Assembly: GCF_007997005.1 (NCBI RefSeq)
Contig: NZ_VOSL01000147.1
Coordinates: forward strand, 1-64,000
DNA from: Lujinxingia vulgaris
GTDB lineage: Bacteria > Myxococcota_A > Bradymonadia > Bradymonadales > Bradymonadaceae
Length of the DNA: 64,000 bases
Reading direction: 5' to 3'
Below, in pieces: positions 1-8,256 of this stretch (positions are counted from its first letter, which is position 1; each line of letters begins with the position of its first letter). A program made the position numbers and the translations under genes. The notes below the pieces were generated by a model that saw only the letters and a program-made list of their open reading frames with translations, was not told the DNA's origin and searched no databases.

Positions 1-672
1 GCTTGCGATGCCTACGCCCGCCTGGGCGACGCCTACGGCCAGGCACGCGCGCTCAACGCCCTCGGCGATGTCGCGCGCAAGGCCGGCGATGTCGAAGCCT
101 CCCGCAGCGCGACCGTAGAGGCGATGACCCTCTTTGAGAGCGTTGGCAACATCAGCGGCGTCGCCGACTGCCTCAACGACCTCGCCGAGCGCAGCCGACT
201 TCAGGGCAACGTCGAGCGCGCTCGAGAGCGCGCGGAGCAGGCCCTCAAACTCTACGAGGCGCTGGGCTCCAACGAGGCCAACCTCGTGCGCTTAAATCTC
301 GCGTTGATCGCGCTCCAGAGCGGTGACGCCCTGCGCGCTTTGCATCTCTGCGCGCCCCTGGACGATGCCTTTGATCGCGCCGCCCAGGCCGCCCCCCGCG
401 CCCAGGTGCTGGCTACAACGCTTGCCGCCCAGGCACACCTGGGGCGTTGGAACGAGGTCATGGCCACCCTTCAGACGCGTACGCCCACACTGCGCGGCAC
501 GTCCATGCAGATGTTCAACGTCCGGGAGCTTTTGCGCGAGACCATCGAGGTGGCGAGCGACGCTGGCGAGTCCGAAGTGGTCGCGGCGCTTCGAGGGTTG
601 GTAGGGGCGCTCTCGGAAGATGCAGACGGGCTCTCCGCGGTGTCGAGCTGGGTGAGCGACGAGTCGTCATGA
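1..672 (+). CDS. TPR-repeat protein, C-terminal part (5' end outside window)
   Basis: The reading frame is open from base 1, so the start lies upstream and only the last 223 codons are visible. The product is an Ala/Leu/Glu-rich all-helical protein with TPR-like helix pairs of about 40 residues, such as ALNALGDVARKAGDVEAS followed by CLNDLAERSRLQGNVERARE. Such solenoids mediate protein-protein contacts; no catalytic domain is visible in this part. Related proteins often carry a kinase or AAA module upstream, but that region is not in view. The stop overlaps the next gene's start (ATGA), implying coupled translation with the methyltransferase. Confidence 0.75.
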   Translation, partial: ACDAYARLGDAYGQARALNALGDVARKAGDVEASRSATVEAMTLFESVGNISGVADCLNDLAERSRLQGNVERARERAEQALKLYEALGSNEANLVRLNLALIALQSGDALRALHLCAPLDDAFDRAAQAAPRAQVLATTLAAQAHLGRWNEVMATLQTRTPTLRGTSMQMFNVRELLRETIEVASDAGESEVVAALRGLVGALSEDADGLSAVSSWVSDESS

Positions 673-1526
673 GCAGCATCGGCGACTATTACCAGGAGCT
701 CGCGTCGGCCGCAGAGCCCGCGCAGCGCGCTGGCTGGCGACATCGGCTGGAGCAGTGGCTGCGCTTTGAGCTGGCAATCGCCGCGCTCCGACCGCACTCC
801 GGCGACCACCTCGTTGATCTGGGATGCGGCCCGGCGGCTCTCGCCGCCTACCTGAAGCCTCTCCCGGTACGCTACACAGGCGTGGAGCGTCATCCGGCGC
901 TGATAGAACAAGCCCGCCAGACCCTCGCCACCCTGCCGTCCGACATGAGTCTGCTTTACGCCGACCTCTTCGACGCGCACGTCGACGAGGCGGGCCCCTT
1001 TACGCTCGCTGTCGCCATCGGCGCGCTGGTCGACGGCCGCGCCTCCACCACCGAGCAGCGAGCGCAGCGCGCCCGCGCGCACGTGAGACGCGTACTGGAG
1101 TTGGCCGGGGAGGGCGCTGTGCTCTTTGTGCTCGACCAGGCCGCTTTAGACGCCGACCCGATCCGTGCCCTTGAGCCCGCATTGCTTGGAATCTACGGGC
1201 ACGAACTTCGCGCCATCGCCCGAGAAACGGGGATGCCGATGATCCTCTCGCAACCCCTCGCAGGTGAGTGGATGATCCTGGCCGGCGAGCGTGCAGAAGG
1301 TTTCGATGCGCTTGCTGAGCGTGCCGGATGCGTCGAGCGGGTGCTCGAACGCTGGCGGCAGGCCGGCGGCCTCGACCCGGCCGACCACACCTGGCTGTGG
1401 TGGGTCGCCGGCGAACGCAACTGCGCCCTCGACACCTTCACCCGGGTGCCGCAGAGCCATCCCCGCCACGCCGTGCTCAAAGCACGCCTGAAGTTGATGA
1501 AAACGAAGGGCGATAAAGCTCAGTGA
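669..1526 (+). CDS. class I SAM-dependent methyltransferase
   Basis: 285 aa. I chose the ATG that overlaps the preceding stop by 4 bp; the open frame extends further upstream only as a shadow of the TPR gene. The SAM-binding motif I is clear (LVDLGCGPAALAAYL, about residues 50-65), followed by an acidic motif II region (YTGVERHPALIEQA). The fold is a Rossmann methyltransferase. The C-terminal half is not family-specific, so the substrate cannot be named. Coupling to the TPR protein suggests that the two act together. The gene ends convergently, overlapping the 3' end of the histidine kinase by 7 bp. Confidence 0.75.
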   Translation: MSSIGDYYQELASAAEPAQRAGWRHRLEQWLRFELAIAALRPHSGDHLVDLGCGPAALAAYLKPLPVRYTGVERHPALIEQARQTLATLPSDMSLLYADLFDAHVDEAGPFTLAVAIGALVDGRASTTEQRAQRARAHVRRVLELAGEGAVLFVLDQAALDADPIRALEPALLGIYGHELRAIARETGMPMILSQPLAGEWMILAGERAEGFDALAERAGCVERVLERWRQAGGLDPADHTWLWWVAGERNCALDTFTRVPQSHPRHAVLKARLKLMKTKGDKAQ

Positions 1527-2794
1527 GGCGCGTGTTGCGCCAGCTGCCGCGTCTGCACGCTGCCGCGCAAGGTCTGCTGCTCCGGCCGCACCGGCAGATA
1601 CACCGTGAAGAGCGAGCCGCGCCCCTCCTCACTGTCGACCTTGATGTAGCCCCCGTGCATCTCCGCAAAGCGTTTGGCGACGGCCAGCCCCAACCCGATG
1701 CCACGCTTGTTAAACTCGAACTGCCCCGAGGAGTGGTGCCCGGTGTTGAAGGTGCTGAAAAACACATCGAAGATCTGCGCGATGTCGTCATCGGAGATTC
1801 CCACACCGCTGTCGCGCACCGTCAGCGCCAGCACCTCCGGATCGTCGGACAGACCGATGTCCAGCGTAATGACCTGCTCGTCGTACGAGAACTTGATCGC
1901 GTTCATCAGCAGATTCAGGCACATGTCGTTGAGCTTGTCTTCGTCGGCCAGGATGCTCTGAGCCTCCGGCGCCACGATGGTCTCCAGACGCTGATGTCGC
2001 TTCTGCAAAAAAGGCTCCAGCTGATCCTGGAGCGAGTCCACAAACTTGCGCACGTCCACCCACTCCAGATCCAGCGCCTCGCCGGAGCCGTCATCCCCCA
2101 GCATCTTGAAGATGCGGTTGGAGATGTTCTTGAGCCGCACCGCGCTGGAGTCGATCCCGCTGAGCGCCTTTGAGGCGACCGAGGAGAGGTCATCGCCGAG
2201 CTCTTTGCGCAGCAAAAACGTGTAGCCAAACACGATCGCAATCGGCGTGTTCAGCTCGTGGCTGACGACTTCCATAAAGACGTTTTTGACCCGGTCGAGC
2301 AGCTTGAGCTCTTCGTTGGCCGCGCTCAAGAGCGCGTTCTGCTCCTCAAGCTGTTCATTGGCTTCGCGCAGCTGCGAGAGCAGCTCACGCCGCTCGCGCT
2401 GAGCGCGGTAGTACTCAAAGGCCTGCGCCACAAAGAGCCGCAGCTCCACCGGCTTCCACGGCTTGGAGATGTAGCGGTAGACGTGCCCCTCGTTGATCGC
2501 GTCGATCACATCCGAGATGTTCGAGTACCCGGTAAAGAGCACGCGTACGATCTCGGGATGTTCTTCGCGAAGCTCGGCCAGGAACTCAATGCCCGACATC
2601 TTGGGCATACGCTGGTCGGTCATCACCACCTGCACATCGTGCGCGGCGATGAGCTTGAGCGCTTCCTCCACCGACTGCGCGGTGAGCACGGTGTACTCTT
2701 TGCGAAAGAGGCGCGCGATCGCGTCGAGGATATCCGGCTCGTCGTCGACCACCAGAAAGGTCCCCCGAGACTGCGCACCCGTAAAGCTGGTCAT
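1520..2794 (-). CDS. hybrid receiver-histidine kinase (REC-HisKA-HATPase)
   Basis: 424 aa, soluble. An N-terminal receiver domain (residues 11-125) has the acidic pair DDEP at 17-20, phospho-acceptor D60 (MTDQRMP) and the KPW lysine near 111. A helical linker (about 127-168) probably forms a coiled coil. HisKA follows with H179 in SHELNTP, then a HATPase domain with the N box (NLLMNAIKFS), G1 (DSGVGIS) and G2 (GIGLGLAVAK). There is no sensor or membrane domain, so input presumably comes through phosphorylation of the receiver or a partner protein. The receiver resembles those of RpfG-type regulators. No dedicated response regulator is adjacent. Confidence 0.9.
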   Translation of the reverse strand: MTSFTGAQSRGTFLVVDDEPDILDAIARLFRKEYTVLTAQSVEEALKLIAAHDVQVVMTDQRMPKMSGIEFLAELREEHPEIVRVLFTGYSNISDVIDAINEGHVYRYISKPWKPVELRLFVAQAFEYYRAQRERRELLSQLREANEQLEEQNALLSAANEELKLLDRVKNVFMEVVSHELNTPIAIVFGYTFLLRKELGDDLSSVASKALSGIDSSAVRLKNISNRIFKMLGDDGSGEALDLEWVDVRKFVDSLQDQLEPFLQKRHQRLETIVAPEAQSILADEDKLNDMCLNLLMNAIKFSYDEQVITLDIGLSDDPEVLALTVRDSGVGISDDDIAQIFDVFFSTFNTGHHSSGQFEFNKRGIGLGLAVAKRFAEMHGGYIKVDSEEGRGSLFTVYLPVRPEQQTLRGSVQTRQLAQHAPH

Positions 2795-2818
2795 AACATC
2801 ACCCGTTGAGCGCTCGGA

Positions 2819-2839
2819 CTCAGGGGGGCTGCCCCTGAG
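2819..2839 (-). promoter_or_regulatory. hairpin in the leader of the histidine kinase gene
   Basis: A perfect 8-bp inverted repeat (CTCAGGGG / CCCCTGAG) with a 5-nt loop lies about 25 nt upstream of the kinase start. It would fold in the mRNA leader. It could affect translation or be a protein-binding palindrome; neither can be decided from sequence. Confidence 0.4.
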
Positions 2840-3012
2840 CGCGGTTGCCGCGCGCGGGTCGCAGGTTCAAGGCGACCGGGCTGCTGCGCCGCGGAACGTA
2901 GGTCAGTGTCGAAGTGAAGCGAAGACTAACAGATGCTCTCCCGGGGTAAAAGGTCTATTGAACACCCTCACACCACTTCTTGCTGCATGTCAGTACCTAC
3001 TGTTTGGCAGGG

Positions 3013-3058
3013 TCTAAAAAGAGCAGGGTCGGGTCTGTAAAGAGAACAGCCCCGACCC
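3013..3058 (-). terminator. rho-independent terminator of ligA
   Basis: An 8-bp perfect stem (GGGTCGGG at 3026-3033, CCCGACCC at 3051-3058), extended by a 4-bp inner stem after one mismatch, is followed on the minus strand by a run of five T (complement of 3016-3020). It lies directly downstream of the ligA stop codon. Confidence 0.75.
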
Positions 3059-3067
3059 CTCAAACAT

Positions 3068-5050
3068 TTAGCCTTCGCCTTCCTCCAGAAGTTTCAGGAA
3101 GGTCGACTCACCAACAATCGCGATCTCACCGCCCTCAGCGTTGAACTTCTCCGCCTTCTTGAGCTTGCTCGATCGCCAGCCACCTTCAAAGCGCTCCATA
3201 TCGGCATCCCCCATCACCAGGTAGTCCAGATCTTTGACCACCGAGGAGGGGCAGTCTCCGCCGCGCTTCTCCACCTCCGCCTGGGCGTCTTTGCGGGTCA
3301 TCGACTCCATCGCCCCGGTAAAGAGCACGCGCTTTCCGGCCAGCGGCGAGCCCTCGACTGCCGGAGCCTCTCGCGGGGTGGGGAAGACCAGCGTGATGTG
3401 CTCGAGCAGGTCGTCGATGAGCTCGGCGTTCTCCTGCAACCCGCGGGTCACCGACGCGGCGATGACCTCCCCGATGGTATGCACCTCGGCGAACGCCTCC
3501 GCATCCACCGCGCGGATGTCGTCCATCGAGTCGTAGCGCTCGGCGAGTATGGCGCTGACGTGTTTGCCGAGCTCATGGATCCCTAAGGCCTGCAAGAACT
3601 TCTCGACCTCCACCTCTTTGCGGCCTTCGATGCGCTCGATGAGTTTGTTGGCCAGAATCTCCCCGACGCGATCCAGCCCCATGAGCTCCGAGGCGCTCAG
3701 CGTAAAGAGGTCCACCGGCGAGGTGACGAGCTCGGCGTCGTAGAGCTGTTCCAGGAGTTTGGGGCCAAAGCCTTTGATCTCCATGCGGCTCACAAAATGT
3801 TCGATCTGGCGGATCTTCGCCGCGCGGCAGTTCTCGCTGTGGTGAGCCATCAGCACGTCATTCTGGCGTTCGGTGGGCGCGCCGCACTCCGGGCACTCGC
3901 TCGGGATCACCACGGGCTCATCACCCGCTTCCAGCACCTGCTCCAGGTTGGGGATGACCCCGCCGCGGCGCATCATCAGCACCTTCGAACCCAGCGTCAG
4001 CCCCTCCTCGCCGCCGAGATGCTCCATGATCGCCAGGTTATGCAGGCTCACGCGGGTCACGGTCGCGCCGGAGAGCACCACCGGATCGACAATGCCCACC
4101 GGATTGATCGCCCCGGTGCGCGAGACGTTCCACACCACATCGCGCAGCACACTCTCGCCGGCGTCTCCCTGGAACTTATAGGCGATCGCCCAGCGCGGGT
4201 GGTGCGCGGTCGAGCCCAGGCGCTTCTGCTCTGCGATGCTGTTGGCTTTGTAGACCACCCCGTCGGTCTCGTAGCCCAGCTGACTGCGCCGTCTGGCGAT
4301 GTCGTCGTAGGTCGCCTGAATGGCGTCGTTGTTGACCTGAAAGGTCTCCGGTGTCTCAAAGCCCAGGGCCTTGAGCCGCGCCATCTTCTCGGCCTCGCTC
4401 TCAAAGTCTTCGCCCAGAAGATCAAAGGCGAAGAATCGAAGCTCGTAGTCGGCGGTCTTCTCCGGATCTTTGAGCTTGAGCGCGCCGGCGGTCAGGTTTC
4501 GGGGGCTGGCGTAATCGTGTTTGAACTTCCGCTCAAAGACCTCCACCGGCATATACGCTTCGCCACGCACCTCGATGGAGGAGGCGTCGACCTCAAGCGG
4601 CAACTTCTTAATACGGCGGACCTGCTCGGTGATCACCTCCCCGACGGTGCCCGTGCCACGGGTGGCCGCAACGCTAAGCCGGCCCTGCGCGTCGTAGCGA
4701 AAGCACCCGGCGACCCCGTCGACCTTCGGCGTAACGACCACATCGCCCTCGAACTTCTCGTACCATTTGAGGAGCGTAGCTTCGTCGTAGGCCTTGTCCA
4801 GCGAGAGCATCGGCGGGTCATGGGTGAGTTTCTCAGCGTTGGGATCGATGGCGTCGACGTCGGCCCCCGCCGGTCCGATCTGGTTGAGCACCTCGCTACC
4901 GGGCGCTTTTCGGCGCAGCACCTCCACCAGGCGATCAAACGACTCGTCGCTGATCTCCGGGGCGTCATCCACCCAGTACTTCCGGTTGTGGTAACGCACC
5001 TGCTCTTCGAGCTCGTCAATCGAAAGGTCTTCCCAGGTCGGGGCGCTCAT
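3068..5050 (-). CDS. ligA: NAD+-dependent DNA ligase LigA, divergent
   Basis: 660 aa from the ATG at 5050, preferred because GGAG stands 7 nt upstream; an in-frame ATG at 5068 lacks a good Shine-Dalgarno. It would seal nicks using NAD+. Domains in order: Ia (YHNRKYW), adenylation with the nucleophile Lys in PKVDG (about residue 109), TRGTGTVGE and EVRGEAYMP, an OB fold, a zinc finger, HhH repeats and a C-terminal BRCT (GKRVLFTG). Length is typical. Oddities: several usually strict motifs are altered (YASPRN-TAGAL instead of FANPRN-AAGSL), and the zinc finger reads CPEC...HHSENC, so the third Cys appears to be His. It may be a divergent main ligase or a second ligase. Confidence 0.92.
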   Translation of the reverse strand: MSAPTWEDLSIDELEEQVRYHNRKYWVDDAPEISDESFDRLVEVLRRKAPGSEVLNQIGPAGADVDAIDPNAEKLTHDPPMLSLDKAYDEATLLKWYEKFEGDVVVTPKVDGVAGCFRYDAQGRLSVAATRGTGTVGEVITEQVRRIKKLPLEVDASSIEVRGEAYMPVEVFERKFKHDYASPRNLTAGALKLKDPEKTADYELRFFAFDLLGEDFESEAEKMARLKALGFETPETFQVNNDAIQATYDDIARRRSQLGYETDGVVYKANSIAEQKRLGSTAHHPRWAIAYKFQGDAGESVLRDVVWNVSRTGAINPVGIVDPVVLSGATVTRVSLHNLAIMEHLGGEEGLTLGSKVLMMRRGGVIPNLEQVLEAGDEPVVIPSECPECGAPTERQNDVLMAHHSENCRAAKIRQIEHFVSRMEIKGFGPKLLEQLYDAELVTSPVDLFTLSASELMGLDRVGEILANKLIERIEGRKEVEVEKFLQALGIHELGKHVSAILAERYDSMDDIRAVDAEAFAEVHTIGEVIAASVTRGLQENAELIDDLLEHITLVFPTPREAPAVEGSPLAGKRVLFTGAMESMTRKDAQAEVEKRGGDCPSSVVKDLDYLVMGDADMERFEGGWRSSKLKKAEKFNAEGGEIAIVGESTFLKLLEEGEG

Positions 5051-5122
5051 CGTCCTGCTCCGCGTCATATAATCTGCTGATCTGCGTTCGTTGCCATGCT
5101 GCCTTCAGGGGCATGGCCGGGA

Positions 5123-5151
5123 GTTATGGCGCGAGCCGGGCGTTTGCTCAA
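5123..5151 (-). promoter_or_regulatory. sigma-70-type promoter for ligA
   Basis: On the minus strand TTGAGC (complement of 5146-5151) and CATAAC (complement of 5123-5128) are separated by 17 nt, leaving a leader of about 65 nt before the ligA start. The same TTGAGC -35 box appears upstream of ttcA. Confidence 0.5.
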
Positions 5152-5283
5152 GGGCGAACCTCGCACCAGATGAGGCGTCGCACGCGCTTTTTCTTGAAAA
5201 GAAAGCGTCTGCGGAAAGAAAGCGGCCGACCCGGCCGTTACCTGCGTGAGAAAAGGCCCCGGCGGCGGGCGGCATCTTTAATT

Positions 5284-5299
5284 CATACAAAAGTGTATG
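5284..5299 (+). promoter_or_regulatory. candidate Rrf2 operator 1
   Basis: A perfect palindrome CATACA-AAAG-TGTATG. Read as half-sites it is CATAC-N6-GTATG. It lies 109 bp upstream of the rrf2 start and its centre is 40 bp (about four helical turns) from the centre of operator 2, so both would face the same side of the helix. Confidence 0.55.
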
Positions 5300-5316
5300 G
5301 ATTGTCCGAAAGCACC

Positions 5317-5346
5317 TTGAATGCGTACGTTTGAGTATGCTATCGA
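5317..5346 (+). promoter_or_regulatory. candidate promoter of the suf operon with embedded operator 2 (5323-5340)
   Basis: TTGAAT (5317-5322) and TATCGA (5341-5346) are 18 nt apart. The spacer is filled by a second near-palindrome, GCGTAC-N6-GTATGC (5323-5340), which matches operator 1 in the pattern TAC-N6-GTATG. A repressor bound here would block RNA polymerase directly. The -10 box is weak, so promoter assignment is less certain than the palindromes. Confidence 0.45.
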
Positions 5347-5407
5347 GCCGCCCGAAGCGTTCGGCGAGCTTCGTTGTTTTTTTCTGCTCCAGAGGACCGA
5401 GGTTTCG

Positions 5408-5899
5408 ATGAAGATCACAGCGCTGGAAGAGTACGGGTTGCGCTGCATCCTCCGGGTGGCCGAACAGCCCCCCGGGGAGTCGATCTCCGCGCAGGCCGTC
5501 GCCGACCTGGAGGGGATGTCCTTGCCCTACACGCAGAAGATTTTGCGCACCCTGGCTCAGGGCGGCCTCATCGACTCGCGCCGCGGCGCCCAGGGCGGCT
5601 TTCTTCTGGCCGCGCCGGCTGAAAATCTCAGCCTGGGCGATGTCATCCGCGTGCTCGGCGGCCTCTTTGAGGTCGAAGACATCTGCGAACGCCATACCGG
5701 AGAGTTGGAGCGGTGCGCACGCGGCTGCGGATGCTCGATTCGGCCGGTCTGGTCGTACATCTCCAACTTTGTCATTGAGACCCTCGACGGGATCTCGTTG
5801 GCCACGCTCCTGGCAGACGAAGCCAGCGTGCGGCGCCACCTGAACCGTCAGCACCTTACGCACTCCGAGCGACCTGCGCCGCAGGGCTCGTCCCACTGA
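5408..5899 (+). CDS. Rrf2-family Fe-S-sensing transcriptional regulator (IscR/SufR-like)
   Basis: 163 aa. The ATG at 5408 has a GAGG Shine-Dalgarno; the open frame extends upstream into the promoter. The N-terminal winged helix is typical of Rrf2 ([18 protein letters not shown], then [18 protein letters not shown] and the wing GAQGGFLLA). Residues 97-115 contain Cys clustered as C-x9-C-x3-C-x-C, suitable for an Fe-S cluster. As first gene of a suf operon it most likely senses cluster supply and represses the operon autogenously, with the two CATAC/GTATG palindromes upstream as likely binding sites. It is close to IscR or SufR by role; orthology is not settled. Confidence 0.88.
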   Translation: MKITALEEYGLRCILRVAEQPPGESISAQAVADLEGMSLPYTQKILRTLAQGGLIDSRRGAQGGFLLAAPAENLSLGDVIRVLGGLFEVEDICERHTGELERCARGCGCSIRPVWSYISNFVIETLDGISLATLLADEASVRRHLNRQHLTHSERPAPQGSSH

Positions 5900-5954
5900 G
5901 CTTCAACACGCCGCAGGCTCGCTCCCCAGGCATCACCAACCCCGAGGTAAGACG

Positions 5955-7391
5955 ATGAGTTCAAATATCGAGTCCATGCTGGATCGCCCCTATAAGTACG
6001 GGTTCGTCTCGGACATTGAGACCGAGACGATCCCCCCGGGGCTCAATGAAGACGTCATCCGTCTGATCTCGGCCAAGAAAAACGAGCCGGAGTTCATGCT
6101 GGAGTTCCGCCTCAAAGCCTACCGGCACTGGCTCACCCTGGAGGAGCCGGAGTGGGCCAACGTCCACTATCAGAAGCCGAACTTCGACGACATCATCTAC
6201 TACGCGGCCCCCAAGCAGAAAGAGAAGAAGGCCAGCCTCGATGAGGTCGACCCCGACATCCTCGAAGTCTACGAGAAGCTCGGCATCCCGCTTCACGAAC
6301 AGAAGATGCTTCAGAACGTCGCCGTCGACGCCGTCTTCGACTCGGTCTCGGTGGCCACGACCTTCAAGAAGCGTCTGAGCGAGGCGGGCGTCATCTTCTG
6401 CTCCTTCTCCGAGGCGGTGCAGGAGCATCCCGAGCTGATCAAAAAGTACCTCGGCTCGGTCGTGCCTTATACCGACAACTTCTACGCGGCGCTCAACTCG
6501 GCGGTCTTCACCGACGGCTCCTTTGTGTTCATCCCCAAAGGGGTCAAGTGCCCCATGGAGCTCTCGACCTACTTCCGCATCAACACCCAGAACACCGGGC
6601 AGTTTGAGCGCACGCTGATCGTCTGCGAAGACGGCGGCCACGTCAGCTACCTGGAGGGGTGCACCGCGCCGCAGTTCGATACCAACCAGCTGCACGCGGC
6701 TGTCGTCGAGCTGGTCGCCCTGGACGACGCCGAGATCAAATACTCGACCGTCCAGAACTGGTTCGCCGGCGACGAGGAAGGCAAGGGCGGCATCTACAAC
6801 TTTGTGACCAAGCGCGGGCTCTGCGCCGGCCGCCGCTCCAAGATCTCCTGGACCCAGGTGGAGACCGGCTCGGCCATCACCTGGAAGTACCCCTCCTGCA
6901 TCCTGAAGGGCGACGAGTCCATCGGTGAGTTCTATTCGGTGGCGCTGACCAACAACATGCAGCAGGCCGATACCGGTACGAAGATGGTGCACATCGGCAA
7001 AAATACCCGCTCCACCATCATCTCCAAGGGCATCTCGGCGGGTCGCTCGCAGAACAGCTACCGCGGCCTCGTCAAGATCGCCCCCGGTGCCGACGGCGCG
7101 CGCAACTACTCCGAATGTGACTCCATGCTCATCGGCGACCGCTGCGGCGCGCACACCTTCCCCTACATCGACGTGCGCAACCCCACCGGCAAAGTGGAGC
7201 ACGAGGCCTCGACCTCGCGCATCGGCGAAGATCAGATCTTCTACTTCCAGCAGCGCGGCATCGAGATGGAAGACGCCATCTCGATGATCATTAACGGCTT
7301 CTGCAAAGACGTCTTCCAGGAACTCCCGATGGAGTTCGCCGTCGAAGCCCAGAAGCTGCTTGGCATCAAACTCGAAGGTTCGGTGGGTTAA
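5955..7391 (+). CDS. sufB: Fe-S cluster scaffold subunit SufB
   Basis: 478 aa, close to the usual SufB length. SufB is the main scaffold of the SufBC2D complex and accepts persulfide sulfur from the SufS route in the cytosol. Recognisable stretches include [22 protein letters not shown], the beta-helix core, and [11 protein letters not shown] containing the conserved cluster/persulfide-related Cys (about residue 387). The C-terminus carries the SufC-contact region. A GAGG Shine-Dalgarno precedes the ATG. It follows the Rrf2 gene by 55 bp and precedes sufC by 106 bp. Confidence 0.97.
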   Translation: MSSNIESMLDRPYKYGFVSDIETETIPPGLNEDVIRLISAKKNEPEFMLEFRLKAYRHWLTLEEPEWANVHYQKPNFDDIIYYAAPKQKEKKASLDEVDPDILEVYEKLGIPLHEQKMLQNVAVDAVFDSVSVATTFKKRLSEAGVIFCSFSEAVQEHPELIKKYLGSVVPYTDNFYAALNSAVFTDGSFVFIPKGVKCPMELSTYFRINTQNTGQFERTLIVCEDGGHVSYLEGCTAPQFDTNQLHAAVVELVALDDAEIKYSTVQNWFAGDEEGKGGIYNFVTKRGLCAGRRSKISWTQVETGSAITWKYPSCILKGDESIGEFYSVALTNNMQQADTGTKMVHIGKNTRSTIISKGISAGRSQNSYRGLVKIAPGADGARNYSECDSMLIGDRCGAHTFPYIDVRNPTGKVEHEASTSRIGEDQIFYFQQRGIEMEDAISMIINGFCKDVFQELPMEFAVEAQKLLGIKLEGSVG

Positions 7392-7447
7392 GCCCCCTGA
7401 CAGATATCACCGGGTCGGCCCCGTGGCCGCCCGCCCGACGTACAAAC

Positions 7448-7463
7448 GCGACGAGCGCGTCGC
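7448..7463 (+). other. intercistronic hairpin sufB-sufC
   Basis: GCGACG-AGCG-CGTCGC forms a 6-bp stem with a 4-nt loop inside the 106-bp sufB-sufC gap. There is no long T-tract (only CCTTTGA follows), so it is more likely an mRNA-stability or attenuating element than a full terminator. Confidence 0.4.
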
Positions 7464-7497
7464 CCTTTGACCGCGCTCTAAAATCGAAGGACGCATT

Positions 7498-8256
7498 ATG
7501 CTACTGCAAGTCAAAGATCTACGCGCCACGGTTGGCGAGGAGACGATCCTTAAAGGTGTCAACCTCACGGTAAATCCCGGGGAGGTGCATGCGATTATGG
7601 GCCCCAACGGCAGCGGTAAGAGCACGCTGACCAAAGTCCTCGCAGGCCACCCCTCTTACGAAGTTGCCGGCGGCGAAGTCACCTTTGAGGGCAACGACCT
7701 CTTTGAGCTTGAGGCCGATGAGCGCGCCCGCGCCGGACTTTTCCTGGCCTTCCAGTACCCGGTCGAAGTCCCCGGCGTCTCCAACGCGGCCTTCCTTCGC
7801 CAGGCCTACAACGCCAAACAAATCGCCAACGGCCTCGACGAGCTCGACCCGCTGGAGTTTGACGACTACGTCCGCGAGCGCATGAAGCTCGTTGAGATGG
7901 ATCCGGCCTTCCTCAACCGCAGCGTCAACGTCGGCTTCTCCGGCGGTGAGAAAAAGCGCAACGAAATTCTGCAGATGGCGGTGCTTAATCCGCGCGTCGC
8001 GCTCCTCGATGAGACCGACAGCGGGCTCGACATCGACGCGCTGCGCGTCGTGGCCAACGGCATCAACGCCCTCTCCAACGAAGGTAACGCCGTGGTGCTC
8101 GTCACCCACTACCAGCGCCTTCTCAACTACGTGCAGCCCGACTTTGTGCACGTGATGGCCGGCGGTCGCCTGGTCAAGTCCGGCGGCAAGGAGCTCGCCC
8201 TCGAGCTCGAAGAGCGTGGCTACGACTGGATCCTGGAAGAGCAAGGAGCGGCATGA
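7498..8256 (+). CDS. sufC: SufC ATPase of the SufBCD complex
   Basis: 252 aa, the normal size. This soluble ABC-type ATPase drives conformational change of SufB/SufD during cluster assembly. Walker A is GPNGSGKST (about residues 36-44), the signature is [10 protein letters not shown] and Walker B is [13 protein letters not shown], the last being the SufC-typical D-loop. Its stop overlaps the sufD start by 4 bp (ATGA), so the partner subunits are translationally coupled. Confidence 0.97.
   Translation: MLLQVKDLRATVGEETILKGVNLTVNPGEVHAIMGPNGSGKSTLTKVLAGHPSYEVAGGEVTFEGNDLFELEADERARAGLFLAFQYPVEVPGVSNAAFLRQAYNAKQIANGLDELDPLEFDDYVRERMKLVEMDPAFLNRSVNVGFSGGEKKRNEILQMAVLNPRVALLDETDSGLDIDALRVVANGINALSNEGNAVVLVTHYQRLLNYVQPDFVHVMAGGRLVKSGGKELALELEERGYDWILEEQGAA

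Larger units (their letters stand above)
5051..5407. other. divergent intergenic region ligA / suf operon
   Basis: 357 bp without a convincing gene. It holds the ligA promoter on the minus strand, then a purine-rich stretch of no clear function (5170-5270), then two palindromic operator-like sites and a promoter for the suf operon. A short plus-strand reading frame (5113-5334) is Arg/Lys-rich, lacks a good ribosome site and looks spurious. Confidence 0.6.

Noticed and set aside
5113-5334. Small Arg/Lys-rich reading frame between ligA and rrf2
   Set aside because: It lacks a ribosome site and covers both operator-like palindromes; most likely non-coding.
5105-5896. Minus-strand reading frame of 263 codons across the rrf2 gene
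   Set aside because: It covers the well-supported Rrf2 gene and its promoter; no recognisable protein.
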